DNA of 46,770 nt, taken from Actinomycetota bacterium. Its GTDB lineage: Bacteria > Actinomycetota > Acidimicrobiia > Acidimicrobiales > JAJPHE01. The position numbers were made by a program, and so were the translations under genes. Below the pieces are notes generated by a model, which saw only the letters and a program-made list of their open reading frames with translations, ran no database searches and was not told the DNA's origin. The stretch lies in NCBI GenBank assembly GCA_027315345.1, contig DAHUYE010000074.1:1-46770 (forward strand), read 5' to 3'. Below are positions 7,298 to 16,198 of this stretch, piece after piece (position 1 is the stretch's first letter; every line of letters begins with the position of its first letter).

Positions 7298-9612
7298 TGC
7301 TGGCCCAGCTGGATGAACGCTTGGGGGAGAGGAAGGCGGCGGCGCTGAGGCCGGTAGGCCTGGTCGTCATCTTCCTCGCCCTCTGGGCAATCATCGGTCA
7401 CACGTACTCACGGGGATTGCCCCTGGGCATCATCCTGCTGGGCATCATCTACGGCTCGCTCTATGCGCTGGTCTCCATAGGGCTGGTACTCGTCTACCGC
7501 GGCAGCCGGGTCATCAACTTCGCCCAGGCGGAGTTCGGTGTCCTGGCTGCCGTGGTGGCCATCGAGTTGGCCGTCACCTACCACGTCAACTATTTCCTGG
7601 TCATGCTGGTGGGAATAGTCGGCTCCATCCTCCTCGGCGGCATCATCAATGGCGTCATTATCCGCCGGTTCCGGCGCAGCTCCCGGCTGATCCTGACGGT
7701 GGCGACCATCGGCCTGGCCCAGCTGCTGTCGGGCCTGTCCCAGATCATCCCGTTGGAGTTCTGCAACCCGGCCAACAACGCCAGCTGCCTGACCGCGGCC
7801 AACAGCCAGAGCTTCAACACCCCCCTCAACACCCAGTTCACCCTGGGCCCGGTCGTCTTCAGTGGTAACGACATCGTCGCCCTGGGCGGCGCTCTGGTCG
7901 TGATCATCGCACTCGCCCTCTTCCTGCGCTACTCCCGCTACGGCGTCGCCATACGAGCCTCCGCCGAGAACGGTGACCGGGCCAGCCTTCTGGGGGTCCC
8001 GGTGGCCAGGCTCGACGCCATCGTCTGGTGCCTGGCCGCCCTGCTGTCCGCCCTGGCCGTGCTCTTCCGGGTGCCCGTGCTCGGCTTCACCGGCTTCCAG
8101 ACCGTTTCCGGCGGTGGGACCGACATCCTGGTGCGGACCCTGGCCGCCGCCGTGATCGGGCGAATGGACAACCTGCCCCGTACCGCCGTCGCCGCCATCG
8201 GAATCGGGATCTTCGACTCGTCCATGACCTGGCTGTACTCCAACACGACCTACGTCGACGGCTTCCTGCTGCTGGTCATAGTGGCGGCCCTGATCCTGCA
8301 GCGGGGCGTGTATTCCCGGGTTTCGGAGTCGGACAACACCACCTGGCGCTCGGTGGCCGAGGTACGGCCCATCGCCCGGGTGCTGATGGCGCTGAGCTCC
8401 ATCCGGTGGAGTATCCGAGGCGGCCGGCTGCTGGTGGCGGCGGTGGCGGTGGTCCTTCCGTTAGTGGTCTCCACCAGCGACACCTACCTGTTCTCGCTGA
8501 TCGTCATCTACGCCATCGTCGGCTTGTCCCTTCTGGTGCTGACCGGCTGGACGGGCCAGATATCACTGGGCCAGTTCGGGTTTGCCGGCCTGGGCGGGGC
8601 GACTACGGCCGTGCTGTACCAGACCCACGGCTGGAACTTTCTGGCCGCCTTGGTGGCCGGGACCCTTATTGGCGCCATCGCCGCTTTGATCATCGGCCTG
8701 CCCGCTCTGCGCATCAGCGGTCCGTTTTTGGCCGTGACCACCCTGGCCTTCGGCGTGAGCATGTGGGCCCTGGTGCTCAATCCTCAGTACTTCCCGTGGT
8801 TCGTGACCGCCGAGGTCAACCGGCCCACCATTTTCGGGCATGCCTGGCTGGCTTCCGATAAGGGCATGTACTACTTCACCCTGATCGCCTTCGCCCTGGT
8901 GCTCATGTCGGTGCGATCTCTGCGCCGCAGTCGCACCGGTCGGGCTCTTCTGGCCGTTCGGGACAACGAGGCCGCCGCCAAGGCGGCTACCCTCAACGTC
9001 GCACGGACCAAGCTGATCGGTTTCCTCATCTCGGGAGCCATCGCCGGCTTCGCCGGAGCGATCTACGTAATAGCTGTGAAGGGTGTCAACCAGGGCTCGT
9101 TCAACCCGGACATCAATATCGCCCTGTTCTCCATGGTGGTGATCGGTGGACTCGGTTCCCTGCCCGGCGTGGTACTGGGCGCCATATATGTCTGGTCCAC
9201 CGGATACTTCCTCACCGGTGGTTGGGCCATCATCGCCAGTGGTGGCGGAATCCTTCTGCTCTTGATGTTCCTGCCCGAAGGGCTGGGTGGGTTGCTGTAC
9301 ATGCTGCGTGACCTGGGTCTCCGGCGCGTGGCCAAGGCCCGCCACCTCGAGGTTCCCGGTCTTCTTGCCCGGGTGATCGAGGACCGCGATGAAGGCGCTG
9401 CCGCCGTCATCAGCGAGTTGGCCGTCACCGGTGCCGCCCCCATGGGGACACCTCCGGCTGAGGCAGGAGGCACCATGGCTCTCACCGGCGGGATGCTGTC
9501 GCCGCCGCTGGTGGAGGCGGGCGAAGCCCTGGTCGAGGAAAAGGACAATGGCAGTTCAGGGCCGGGCCGCGGGCGCCCGACCCGGGTCGCCAAGGGAGGA
9601 ACCCGCGGATGA
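7297..9612 (+). CDS. Fused branched-chain amino acid-type ABC permease (LivH-LivM)
   Basis: A single 771-residue polypeptide carries both inner-membrane permease subunits of a LivFGHMJ-type importer. Residues about 30-345 match LivH (SLYALVSIGLVLVYRGSRVINFAQAEFG near the start), and about 370-680 match LivM (GLSLLVLTGWTGQISLGQFGF and GLPALRISGPFLAVTTLAFG). Each half has about 8-10 hydrophobic segments. The last 80 residues are a charged and Ala/Gly-rich tail of unknown role. The start ATG overlaps the stop of the upstream substrate-binding gene and the stop overlaps the next ATG (ATGA), so stoichiometry is probably set by coupled translation. LivH-LivM fusions exist in actinobacteria; fusion fixes a 1:1 heterodimer. 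Confidence 0.92.
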   Translation: MLAQLDERLGERKAAALRPVGLVVIFLALWAIIGHTYSRGLPLGIILLGIIYGSLYALVSIGLVLVYRGSRVINFAQAEFGVLAAVVAIELAVTYHVNYFLVMLVGIVGSILLGGIINGVIIRRFRRSSRLILTVATIGLAQLLSGLSQIIPLEFCNPANNASCLTAANSQSFNTPLNTQFTLGPVVFSGNDIVALGGALVVIIALALFLRYSRYGVAIRASAENGDRASLLGVPVARLDAIVWCLAALLSALAVLFRVPVLGFTGFQTVSGGGTDILVRTLAAAVIGRMDNLPRTAVAAIGIGIFDSSMTWLYSNTTYVDGFLLLVIVAALILQRGVYSRVSESDNTTWRSVAEVRPIARVLMALSSIRWSIRGGRLLVAAVAVVLPLVVSTSDTYLFSLIVIYAIVGLSLLVLTGWTGQISLGQFGFAGLGGATTAVLYQTHGWNFLAALVAGTLIGAIAALIIGLPALRISGPFLAVTTLAFGVSMWALVLNPQYFPWFVTAEVNRPTIFGHAWLASDKGMYYFTLIAFALVLMSVRSLRRSRTGRALLAVRDNEAAAKAATLNVARTKLIGFLISGAIAGFAGAIYVIAVKGVNQGSFNPDINIALFSMVVIGGLGSLPGVVLGAIYVWSTGYFLTGGWAIIASGGGILLLLMFLPEGLGGLLYMLRDLGLRRVAKARHLEVPGLLARVIEDRDEGAAAVISELAVTGAAPMGTPPAEAGGTMALTGGMLSPPLVEAGEALVEEKDNGSSGPGRGRPTRVAKGGTRG

Positions 9613-12600
9613 CCACCCTGGCCGATAGGCCGGAGTCGACTGAGCCCAAGTCCGAGCACCGCCGCAGCCGCTGGGACCCACGCTCGCTCACCGAGCCGTT
9701 CCCCATTACCCCGCTGATAGTCCTGTGCGGGCTGGCCGCCATGGTCCAGCTGGACGGCTCGGCGTTCAACATTCTGGTGCCCGACATCAAGAACAGCTAC
9801 CACCTCAGCCTGACCGGCATCTCCTTCATCACTGCCGTCAGCCTGCCCCTGGGGCTGCTGGCCGACGTGCCGGTGGGGTACTACGCCGACCGCGTCCCCC
9901 GGATGCGGATGGCCTGCCTCGGCCTTCTCCTGTTTACCGGCTTCTCGGTGCTGACCGGCGTGGCCGGCGGACTGGCCAGCCTGGTGCTTCTCTACGTGGC
10001 CCGCGGCGGCGTCGCCATCGGTGCCGCCTTTACGTCCACCCAGAACAGCCTGCTGGCCGACTACTACCCCGTCGACATCCGGCCCCGGGTCTATTACGCC
10101 CAGCGGGGCGCCATCGCCGCCGCTCTGGCCCTCGGCCCGGCCATCGTGGCCGCCTTCGAACTGTTCTACAGCTGGGAGGTCCCCTTCCTGGTGCTGGCCG
10201 CTCCCACTGTCATCTTCATCGCCCTGGGTCTGCGTCAGAAGGAGCCCATCCGGGGCCTGCATGAGCGGCGCTACCTGGGAGCAGACGAGAGCACGGCCGA
10301 GATCGAGGACGAGCCCCCCACCTTCTCCGAGACGTTCCGGGTTCTCTTCGCCAACCGCTCGGCCCGGCGTATCTACTACTCCCTGCCGTTCCTCACCGCC
10401 TCGGCCATCGGCATAGCCCAGTTCACCAGCCTCTTCTACCAGGAGATCCTCCACCAGGATGCGTCCCGGCGCGGGCTCATCGTTTCTCTGACCGAGCCGG
10501 GCGAGTTCGTCGGACTGGCCATCGGTCTGATCGTGGTGCAGAGACTGATGACCAAGGATCCGGGCCGGGCCATGAAGCTGGTGGCCCTGTCCGGGATCGG
10601 GGCCGGCTTCTGCCTGTTGTGGTTCGCCCTGTCCCCCAGCCTGCCCTACGCCTTCGCCGCCCAGTTCAGCTACGCCCTCATCTCCTCGGCCCTGACCCCG
10701 GGCATCTACGCCGTCATATCCCTGGCCGTGCCTCCGCGCATGCGGACCCTGGGCTTTGCCACCAGCTCGCTGTGGTTCATCCTCGGTGTGCCCATCATTC
10801 CGATAGTCGGGACCATCGGGGACCACTTCGGTCTCCGCACCGGGATCATCATGTTCGTGCCCGTCTACGTGCTCGGGTCGGTGCTGCTCGGATCCTCCGG
10901 CAACTTCCTCAATGGCGACATCGAAAAGGTCCGCGTCTCCACCCTGGCCCGGGCCGAGGTGCGCAAGGCCCGCATGGAGGGCCGGGCCAACCTGTTGATG
11001 GTCCGCTCCCTGGATGCCGGCTACGAGGGAGTGCAGGTCCTCTTCGGGGTCAATCTCGATGTCCACGACGGTGAGATGATCGCCATCCTCGGCACCAACG
11101 GCGCCGGTAAGAGCACGCTGCTGCGGACCATCTCCGGCCTGCTGGTGCCCACGGCGGGGGCGATCCTCTTCGACGGCCGGGACATCACCTCGGCCGATCC
11201 CAACCGCATTGTGGACCAGGGCATCGTCCAGGTGCCGGGTGGGCGGGGCATCTTCCCCGGTCTGACCGTGGGCGAGAGCCTCCGGGTGGCGGGCTGGATG
11301 TACAACGACCAACCGGAGCACCTGAAAGCAGCCACCGAGACGGTGCTCGGCTACTTCCCCATCCTCCGCACCCGCTGGAATACCCAGTCCTCCAGCCTGT
11401 CGGGCGGGGAGCAGCAGATGCTCAGCCTGGCCCAGGCCTTCATTGCCAAGCCGCGTCTGCTCATGATCGATGAACTGTCTCTGGGCCTCGCCCCGACCGT
11501 GGTGGAGTCGCTGCTCGACATCGTCAAGGCCATCCATGACAACGGCACCACCGTCGTTCTCATCGAGCAGTCGGTCAACCTGGCCCTGCGCCTGTGCGAC
11601 CGGGCCATTTTCATGGAGAAGGGCCAGGTTGTCTTCTCCGGCTCCACCTCGGAGTTGCTCGGCCGGGACGACATCGTCCGAGCCGTGTTCCTGGAGGGGG
11701 CCAAACAGGCCCACGGCATCCAGAAGGACGGTCCGGCCGTAGCTCAGCCGGACCTTCCCCAGGGCGAAGACGTCGAGGTCACCTTCACCACCCTGGGCCG
11801 GGACGTATCCGGCCTGCCCTCCCACCGGGATCACGGGCGGGAGAAGGGTTCGGTAGCTCTGCACACCGAGGAGCTGTCCAAGCGCTTCGGTGGTGTGGTG
11901 GCGGTGGACAAAGTCGGCTTCGACCTGCTCGAGGGAGAGATCCTGGGCTTCATCGGTCCGAACGGAGCCGGTAAGACCACCGTGTTCGACCTGGTGTCGG
12001 CTCAGCTGGCGGCTGATTCGGGCAAGGTCGTCCTTCATGGCGAGGACATCAGCAACCTGCCTGCCCACGAGCGGGCCGCCAAGGGTCTGGGCCGGTCCTT
12101 CCAGGCCGCCCGGCTGTGGCCGGGCCTGACTCTGGAAGAGACCGTCTCGCTGGCGGTGACGGCCCACTTGAGAACCCCGGGCGCCCTCCAGACCCTTTTC
12201 TGCCTGCCCACCACCGGCCGGGCGGAGAAGAAGATCAGGAAGATCGCCAACGAGGTGATCGGGCTCCTCGGCCTGGGGGACTTCGCCGACCTGCTCATCT
12301 CCGATCTGTCCACCGGCACCCGGCGGCTGGCCGAGTTGGCCGTCATAGTCGCCATGCGTCCCTCGGTCGTATTGCTGGACGAGCCCTCGGCCGGCATCGC
12401 CCAGGCCGAGAGCGAGCAACTCATTCCGGTGCTCAAGGCCACCAAGGAACATCTGGGCTGCAGCATCATGATCGTCGAACACGACATGACCGTCATGAAG
12501 GGCCTGGCCGACCGCATCGTCGCTCTCGACACCGGCAGGGTGGTGGTGGTCGGGACCCCTGACGAGGTGCTCAGCCACCCGCTGGTGGTGGAGTCCTATC

Positions 12601-12626
12601 TCGGCCGGGCCGCCGCCACCGTTTAG
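9609..12626 (+). CDS. Triple fusion: MFS transporter, LivF-like ATPase, LivG-like ATPase
   Basis: The 1005-residue protein joins three full domains. Residues 33-435 are a major facilitator (MFS) unit with two six-helix halves separated by a loop at about 210-255, and the MFS motif ADVPVGYYADRVPRMR at about 85-100. Residues 460-700 are a LivF-type ATPase: Walker A GTNGAGKST (495-503), signature LSGGEQQ (597-603), Walker B LLMIDE (617-622), and Gln in place of the switch His, as usual for LivF. Residues 748-1000 are a LivG-type ATPase: Walker A GPNGAGKTT (783-791), variant signature LSTGTRR (900-906), Walker B VVLLDE (920-925) and switch His958. The ATPases must power the LivH-LivM fusion encoded upstream. 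What the MFS part moves, or whether it only anchors the ATPases at the membrane, is unknown. No frameshift is seen at the joins. Confidence 0.93.
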   Translation: MTTLADRPESTEPKSEHRRSRWDPRSLTEPFPITPLIVLCGLAAMVQLDGSAFNILVPDIKNSYHLSLTGISFITAVSLPLGLLADVPVGYYADRVPRMRMACLGLLLFTGFSVLTGVAGGLASLVLLYVARGGVAIGAAFTSTQNSLLADYYPVDIRPRVYYAQRGAIAAALALGPAIVAAFELFYSWEVPFLVLAAPTVIFIALGLRQKEPIRGLHERRYLGADESTAEIEDEPPTFSETFRVLFANRSARRIYYSLPFLTASAIGIAQFTSLFYQEILHQDASRRGLIVSLTEPGEFVGLAIGLIVVQRLMTKDPGRAMKLVALSGIGAGFCLLWFALSPSLPYAFAAQFSYALISSALTPGIYAVISLAVPPRMRTLGFATSSLWFILGVPIIPIVGTIGDHFGLRTGIIMFVPVYVLGSVLLGSSGNFLNGDIEKVRVSTLARAEVRKARMEGRANLLMVRSLDAGYEGVQVLFGVNLDVHDGEMIAILGTNGAGKSTLLRTISGLLVPTAGAILFDGRDITSADPNRIVDQGIVQVPGGRGIFPGLTVGESLRVAGWMYNDQPEHLKAATETVLGYFPILRTRWNTQSSSLSGGEQQMLSLAQAFIAKPRLLMIDELSLGLAPTVVESLLDIVKAIHDNGTTVVLIEQSVNLALRLCDRAIFMEKGQVVFSGSTSELLGRDDIVRAVFLEGAKQAHGIQKDGPAVAQPDLPQGEDVEVTFTTLGRDVSGLPSHRDHGREKGSVALHTEELSKRFGGVVAVDKVGFDLLEGEILGFIGPNGAGKTTVFDLVSAQLAADSGKVVLHGEDISNLPAHERAAKGLGRSFQAARLWPGLTLEETVSLAVTAHLRTPGALQTLFCLPTTGRAEKKIRKIANEVIGLLGLGDFADLLISDLSTGTRRLAELAVIVAMRPSVVLLDEPSAGIAQAESEQLIPVLKATKEHLGCSIMIVEHDMTVMKGLADRIVALDTGRVVVVGTPDEVLSHPLVVESYLGRAAATV

Positions 12627-12690
12627 ACATCACCGGACCATGACCAATTCCCCTCGGCCGTCCCGGCCGGATCAGGACCCGGAGCCAACC

Positions 12691-13929
12691 ATGCCTACCC
12701 CCCACTCCTCTCGTCCCCGCCGGCGTCGACTGGCAGGCCTGGTCGTACTCGGGCTCATCAGTGCGCTCTTTCTCTCGGCTTGTTCGGTGCGAAAGCAGTA
12801 CGGCGTCAGCACCACGGTGATAACTCCCAAGGGCACCTGCGACAGCTCACGGATCGTCGAGATCGGCGCCGCCCTGGATCTGTCCGGACCCCAGGCCCCC
12901 CTGGGCCGGGAGTACCTGGCCGGTATCCGCATGGCGCTGGCCCAGGTGAACCAGAGCGGAGGTGTTCTCAAGAATCACCGCTGCCTCGAGCTTCTCTACA
13001 AGAACACCGAGGGAAGCGTCCAGGTGGCCGATAAGGCCGTTCTCGACCTGGTCAACAACGAGGTCGTGGCCTTCCTGTTCGCACCCTTCGGTGCCTCCGA
13101 GGTCACCGCCGCCGGAGCGGATCTGGGCCTGGCCGGAGTGCCCACGGTCAGCGCCTCCAGCCTCGACACCACCACCAAGACCAAGCCTTATCCCCAGCTC
13201 TTCCCGGTGACACCGCCGGAGTCGGTCCTGGCCCGGAAGGCCGTTGCCTACGCCCGCGCCCAGCACTGGACATCAGTGGCGGCGGTGGGGGAGGACAATC
13301 CAGCCGGGGCCGAGGGGGTGGCCGACTTCTCCGCCGACGCCGCCAAGGCCGGACTGAGCGTGACCGGGACGGCCCACGGCTCGGACGTCCAGTCCGAGCT
13401 GCAGACCCTCCAGGGGGGCGACCCCCAGGGCCTCTTCGTGGCCGGTGACGACCTCGGCGTCGGCGCCATCCTGTCCGCCCGCCAGAGCCTGGGCTGGAAC
13501 GTGCCCACGGTGGCGCCGCCGGTGGCGGCTGATGCTTCGGTGGTGGGCGGGCTGGGTTCGGCCGGCGCCGCCGGCGTCTCCATCATCGCCCCCACGGCCC
13601 TGGTTGTGTCCGGACCCACGGGCGTCCCTTCCGATCCGAGCATGGTGGCCTTCCTGGCCGCCTTGCGCCGGCAACAAGGCTCCACGGCGTTCACTGGTTC
13701 GGTCGGTCCGTACGCCGAGGCCTACGACGGGATCCAGCTGCTTGCCTACGTGGCCACCAGCATCAATTCCATCCAGCCGGGCGATATCCGGACCTTCATC
13801 GAGAACGCCAACTACCAGGGACTGCTGGCCAACTACAACTACACCAGTGGCTCCCATACCGGGGTCGATTCGTCCCAGCTCAAAGTGGTGCCCCTGTCCT
13901 CACTGTCGGGCGGCCTGTTCCACACCTGA
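12691..13929 (+). CDS. Second ABC transporter substrate-binding lipoprotein
   Basis: About 412 residues. The ATG at 12691 has GGAG 6 bases upstream and directly precedes a textbook lipoprotein signal (RRRR, hydrophobic core, LSAC with Cys31); an in-frame ATG at 12640 would add 17 residues. The mature part is a Peripla_BP_6 (LivJ-type) protein: IGAALDLSGPQAPLGREYLAGIRMAL is cut here to its motif GAALDLSGPQAPLG, followed by a region reading VGPYAEAYDGIQLLA near the C-terminus, both typical. It lies 64 bases after the ATPase fusion and is only distantly similar to the first binding protein of the operon. Two binding proteins may widen the substrate range of one transporter. The ligand is unknown. 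Confidence 0.87.
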   Translation: MPTPHSSRPRRRRLAGLVVLGLISALFLSACSVRKQYGVSTTVITPKGTCDSSRIVEIGAALDLSGPQAPLGREYLAGIRMALAQVNQSGGVLKNHRCLELLYKNTEGSVQVADKAVLDLVNNEVVAFLFAPFGASEVTAAGADLGLAGVPTVSASSLDTTTKTKPYPQLFPVTPPESVLARKAVAYARAQHWTSVAAVGEDNPAGAEGVADFSADAAKAGLSVTGTAHGSDVQSELQTLQGGDPQGLFVAGDDLGVGAILSARQSLGWNVPTVAPPVAADASVVGGLGSAGAAGVSIIAPTALVVSGPTGVPSDPSMVAFLAALRRQQGSTAFTGSVGPYAEAYDGIQLLAYVATSINSIQPGDIRTFIENANYQGLLANYNYTSGSHTGVDSSQLKVVPLSSLSGGLFHT

Positions 13930-13955
13930 GGACCGGCCCGCGAGAGAGAGGAGAT

Positions 13956-14375
13956 CTACCGGGCCGGCGGGTCCCCCTCGGGGGCGAAGGTCATGGCCAG
14001 GGAGTTCATGCAGAAGCGCAAACCGGTCGGGGGCGGGCCGTCCTCGAAGACGTGGCCCAGGTGGCCGTCGCAGCGCCCACAGCGGATCTCGATGCGGGTC
14101 ATGCCGAGGCTGCGGTCCTTGTGCTCGGTCACCGCTCCGGGGGCCACCGGCTCCCAGAAGCTCGGCCAGCCGCAACCCGAGTCGTACTTGGCGTCGCTGC
14201 GGAAGAGCAAGTTTCCGCACCCGGCGCAGCTGAACAGCCCGCTGCGCTTCTCATGGAGCAGCTCACCGGTGCCGGGGGGCTCGGTAGCGGCCTTCCGTAA
14301 TACGGCGTACTGGTCGGGGTCGAGGCGCTGGCGCCATTCCTGGTCGGTCAGTTCCATCTCGGGCATGCTCCCCAT
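13956..14375 (-). CDS. msrB: Peptide-methionine (R)-S-oxide reductase
   Basis: A 139-residue MsrB, which reduces the R-sulfoxide of methionine in oxidised proteins. The catalytic cysteine is Cys122 in LRFCMNS, and four zinc cysteines are present as CAGC (50, 53) and CGRC (99, 102). Cys68 in SGCGW may be the resolving residue. GWPSFW and GHVFEDGP are family hallmarks. The reading frame is open upstream to 14480, but the ATG at 14375 (or 14366 and 14357) gives the normal N-terminus and is preceded by GGGGTGG. It stands alone, convergent with the transport operon and divergent from the kelch lipoprotein gene. It is probably cytoplasmic because no signal peptide is present. Confidence 0.95.
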   Translation of the reverse strand: MGSMPEMELTDQEWRQRLDPDQYAVLRKAATEPPGTGELLHEKRSGLFSCAGCGNLLFRSDAKYDSGCGWPSFWEPVAPGAVTEHKDRSLGMTRIEIRCGRCDGHLGHVFEDGPPPTGLRFCMNSLAMTFAPEGDPPAR

Positions 14376-14500
14376 TTTGGTCCACCCCGGCCCGGTTGCG
14401 GAGGCTGCCGGCGGACTTCCTCCGCGCCGGCCCCAGGCCGACTTGTCGACGCTTGGTGAAACCGTCCGTCCGACCATCATGTGGGTCGCCCCCCGCTGAC

Positions 14501-14532
14501 CGGCCCATTACCGTGCCGGCCCATTACCGTGC
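14501..14532 (+). repeat. Tandem 16-base duplication carrying a -10-like hexamer
   Basis: CGGCCCATTACCGTGC occurs twice in direct tandem (14501-14516, 14517-14532). Each copy contains TACCGT, a -10-like hexamer (14509-14514 and 14525-14530); the second lies 8 bases before the GTG start of the kelch lipoprotein gene. The duplication may have doubled a promoter. Confidence 0.7.
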
Positions 14533-14538
14533 CGGTCC

Positions 14539-15597
14539 GTGCCCCGGCTCTCCACGCCTCGCCTTCCCCGTGGCCGGGGCCTGGCTCTGGCCGCCGTCAC
14601 CCTGATCCTCCTGGCCGGCTGCGGCGGGGCCGCCCCGACCGGCTCGGTCCACCCGCCCGCCTCCGGCTCCCGCCCTGCCGGCAGCCGGACCACCGCCACC
14701 ACCAATCCGCCCACCCTGACTGCCACCCTGGCTCCCTGGACCCTCCCCGCCGCCGTCAGCCGGCCGGTGGTCCTCGACCTGGGCGGACAACTCGAGATCC
14801 TGGGCGGCCTGGCCACCGGGGACGTCTCGACCGACGCCATCGTGTCCATGAATCCGGCCTCGGGGACGACCAATCCGGGGGGAAAGCTGGAAGAGGGGGT
14901 GCACGACGCCGCCGGCGCGGTGTTGGGGGGCACGGCCATGGTCTTCGGCGGAGGCTCCTATACCGACGTGGCCACCGTTCAGGGCTGGACTCCGGGCGCC
15001 CCCACGGCCGTGGTGGTGGGGAATCTGCCGGCGGCCCGTTCCGACCTGGCCGCCGTCGATGCCGGTTCCACCGCCTATGTCCTGGGTGGCTTCGACGGCT
15101 CCGATCTGGCCGGGTCGATTCTGGCCACCCAGGACGGCATCCACTTCAAGGTGGTGGGTGAGCTCTCCCAGCCGGTCCGCTACGCCGGGGTGACCCTGGA
15201 CGGTTCGGGCGACATCTGGGTCATCGGTGGTGAACTGGGAACCTCCGAGAACGCCGACGCCGGCGGGGCCACCACCGACATTCAGCGCTTCGACCCCACC
15301 ACCGGCATCACCAGCGTGGTCGCCCACCTGCCCGAGGCCCTAGGCCATGACCAGGCCGTCTTCCTGGGCGGGCGGATCTATGTGACCGGAGGCCGCACCG
15401 CGGCCGGCGCGTCGGCGGCCATCTGGGCCATCAACCCAGCCACCGGGGTCGCCAGCCCGGCCGGAAGCCTCCCCGGTCCCCGCTCCGACGCCGGCGCCGT
15501 GGTCATCGGCGGCGTGGGCTACCTGGTGGGGGGGGAGGTCAGCGGGCCCACCGAGCCCCTTGACACCGTCGTCCAGCTCAAGCTGGGGGCCCGATAG
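14539..15597 (+). CDS. Kelch-repeat lipoprotein
   Basis: The 352-residue protein starts at GTG with an Arg-rich N-terminus, a hydrophobic stretch and lipobox LLAGC (Cys28), followed by a Ser/Pro/Thr tether. From about residue 70 it shows five or six kelch-type motifs, visible as repeated GG followed by a hydrophobic strand and spaced about 50 residues apart (AYVLGGFDG, IWVIGGELG, IYVTGGRTA, GYLVGGEVS). These form beta-propellers; one known family is galactose oxidase-like, others only bind ligands or partners. No catalytic residues are recognisable, so a surface binding role is more likely than an enzyme. The start is supported by the signal peptide and the -10-like element 8 bases upstream. 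It is convergent with the small membrane protein gene. Confidence 0.8.
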   Translation: MPRLSTPRLPRGRGLALAAVTLILLAGCGGAAPTGSVHPPASGSRPAGSRTTATTNPPTLTATLAPWTLPAAVSRPVVLDLGGQLEILGGLATGDVSTDAIVSMNPASGTTNPGGKLEEGVHDAAGAVLGGTAMVFGGGSYTDVATVQGWTPGAPTAVVVGNLPAARSDLAAVDAGSTAYVLGGFDGSDLAGSILATQDGIHFKVVGELSQPVRYAGVTLDGSGDIWVIGGELGTSENADAGGATTDIQRFDPTTGITSVVAHLPEALGHDQAVFLGGRIYVTGGRTAAGASAAIWAINPATGVASPAGSLPGPRSDAGAVVIGGVGYLVGGEVSGPTEPLDTVVQLKLGAR

Positions 15598-15624
15598 TCC
15601 CGGTGCCAAGCCCGGTCCCGTCAC

Positions 15625-16077
15625 TCATCGGACGGTCATGAGGACCGACGCGGCCAGGATGGCGCCCACCACCACCACCGCCGCCCCCACGCCCCGGCCG
15701 GCCCCGGCCCGGAGTCCGCCGCTTGTTTCGACGCCGAGACCTTCGGCCACGGCCCGCTCGGCTGGGCGCAGGACCAATTCGAGCACCACCACGGCGCCGG
15801 CCCACAGCCCGGCCGCGGCCAGGACCCAGTAGTCGCCCAGGCCGACCCGGCCCCGGGAGGACGCCGCCGCCACCAGCCCCAGCAGGGCGGCCGGGTACAA
15901 CAGTCGCGGTCCCCAGCTCGGGCCCCCGGCGAAATACCTCTCCACCGCCGCACCTCTCCCGCCCCCCACCACCGCCGCGCAGTACCCGCCCGCCACGCCC
16001 ACCGATACCAGGGCCCCGAGCACGGTCAGGACATGGGCCACCACAGCCACGGCGTAGAGGGCGGCCACGCCGGACAT
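15625..16077 (-). CDS. Small predicted membrane protein (four helices)
   Basis: About 150 residues with four hydrophobic segments: roughly 3-28, 52-70, 75-95 and 125-148. The ATG at 16077 is preferred because GGGAGG lies 5 bases upstream; an adjacent ATG at 16080 is also possible, and the frame is open to 16173. The layout (four helices, an acidic-aromatic LGDYWVLAAAGLW segment) recalls small DUF2269-like membrane proteins, but no diagnostic motif was seen, so the function is unknown. It is convergent with the kelch lipoprotein gene and divergent from the cytosolic HtrA-like gene, with 121 bases between the starts. Confidence 0.65.
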   Translation of the reverse strand: MSGVAALYAVAVVAHVLTVLGALVSVGVAGGYCAAVVGGGRGAAVERYFAGGPSWGPRLLYPAALLGLVAAASSRGRVGLGDYWVLAAAGLWAGAVVVLELVLRPAERAVAEGLGVETSGGLRAGAGRGVGAAVVVVGAILAASVLMTVR

Positions 16078-16165
16078 CATGGCCTCCCTCCGCCCCACCC
16101 CGGCCCCACCCCGGCCCCACCGGGCCCTGACCGGTTTCCTTCCGCTGCGCTCTTCAGTGCTGCTA

Positions 16166-16182
16166 ACTTGCAATCAGCAAGT
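16166..16182. promoter_or_regulatory. Palindromic operator candidate ACTTGC-N5-GCAAGT
   Basis: A perfect 6-bp inverted repeat, ACTTGC AATCA GCAAGT, lies 16 bases before the ATG of the HtrA-like gene and overlaps a -10-like TAACTT (16164-16169). The operon contains an HxlR-family regulator gene; winged-helix dimers of the MarR/HxlR kind commonly bind palindromes of this size, so autoregulation is a reasonable inference. Confidence 0.6.
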
Positions 16183-16198
16183 GACTAGGAGGTCGCAG

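Noticed and set aside
9063-12578. Very long minus-strand open frame (1171 codons) opposite the MFS-ATPase fusion
   Set aside because: It has no recognisable domain, is full of Gly, Gln, His and Arg as expected from the complement of GC-rich coding DNA, and lies opposite a gene with clear motifs.
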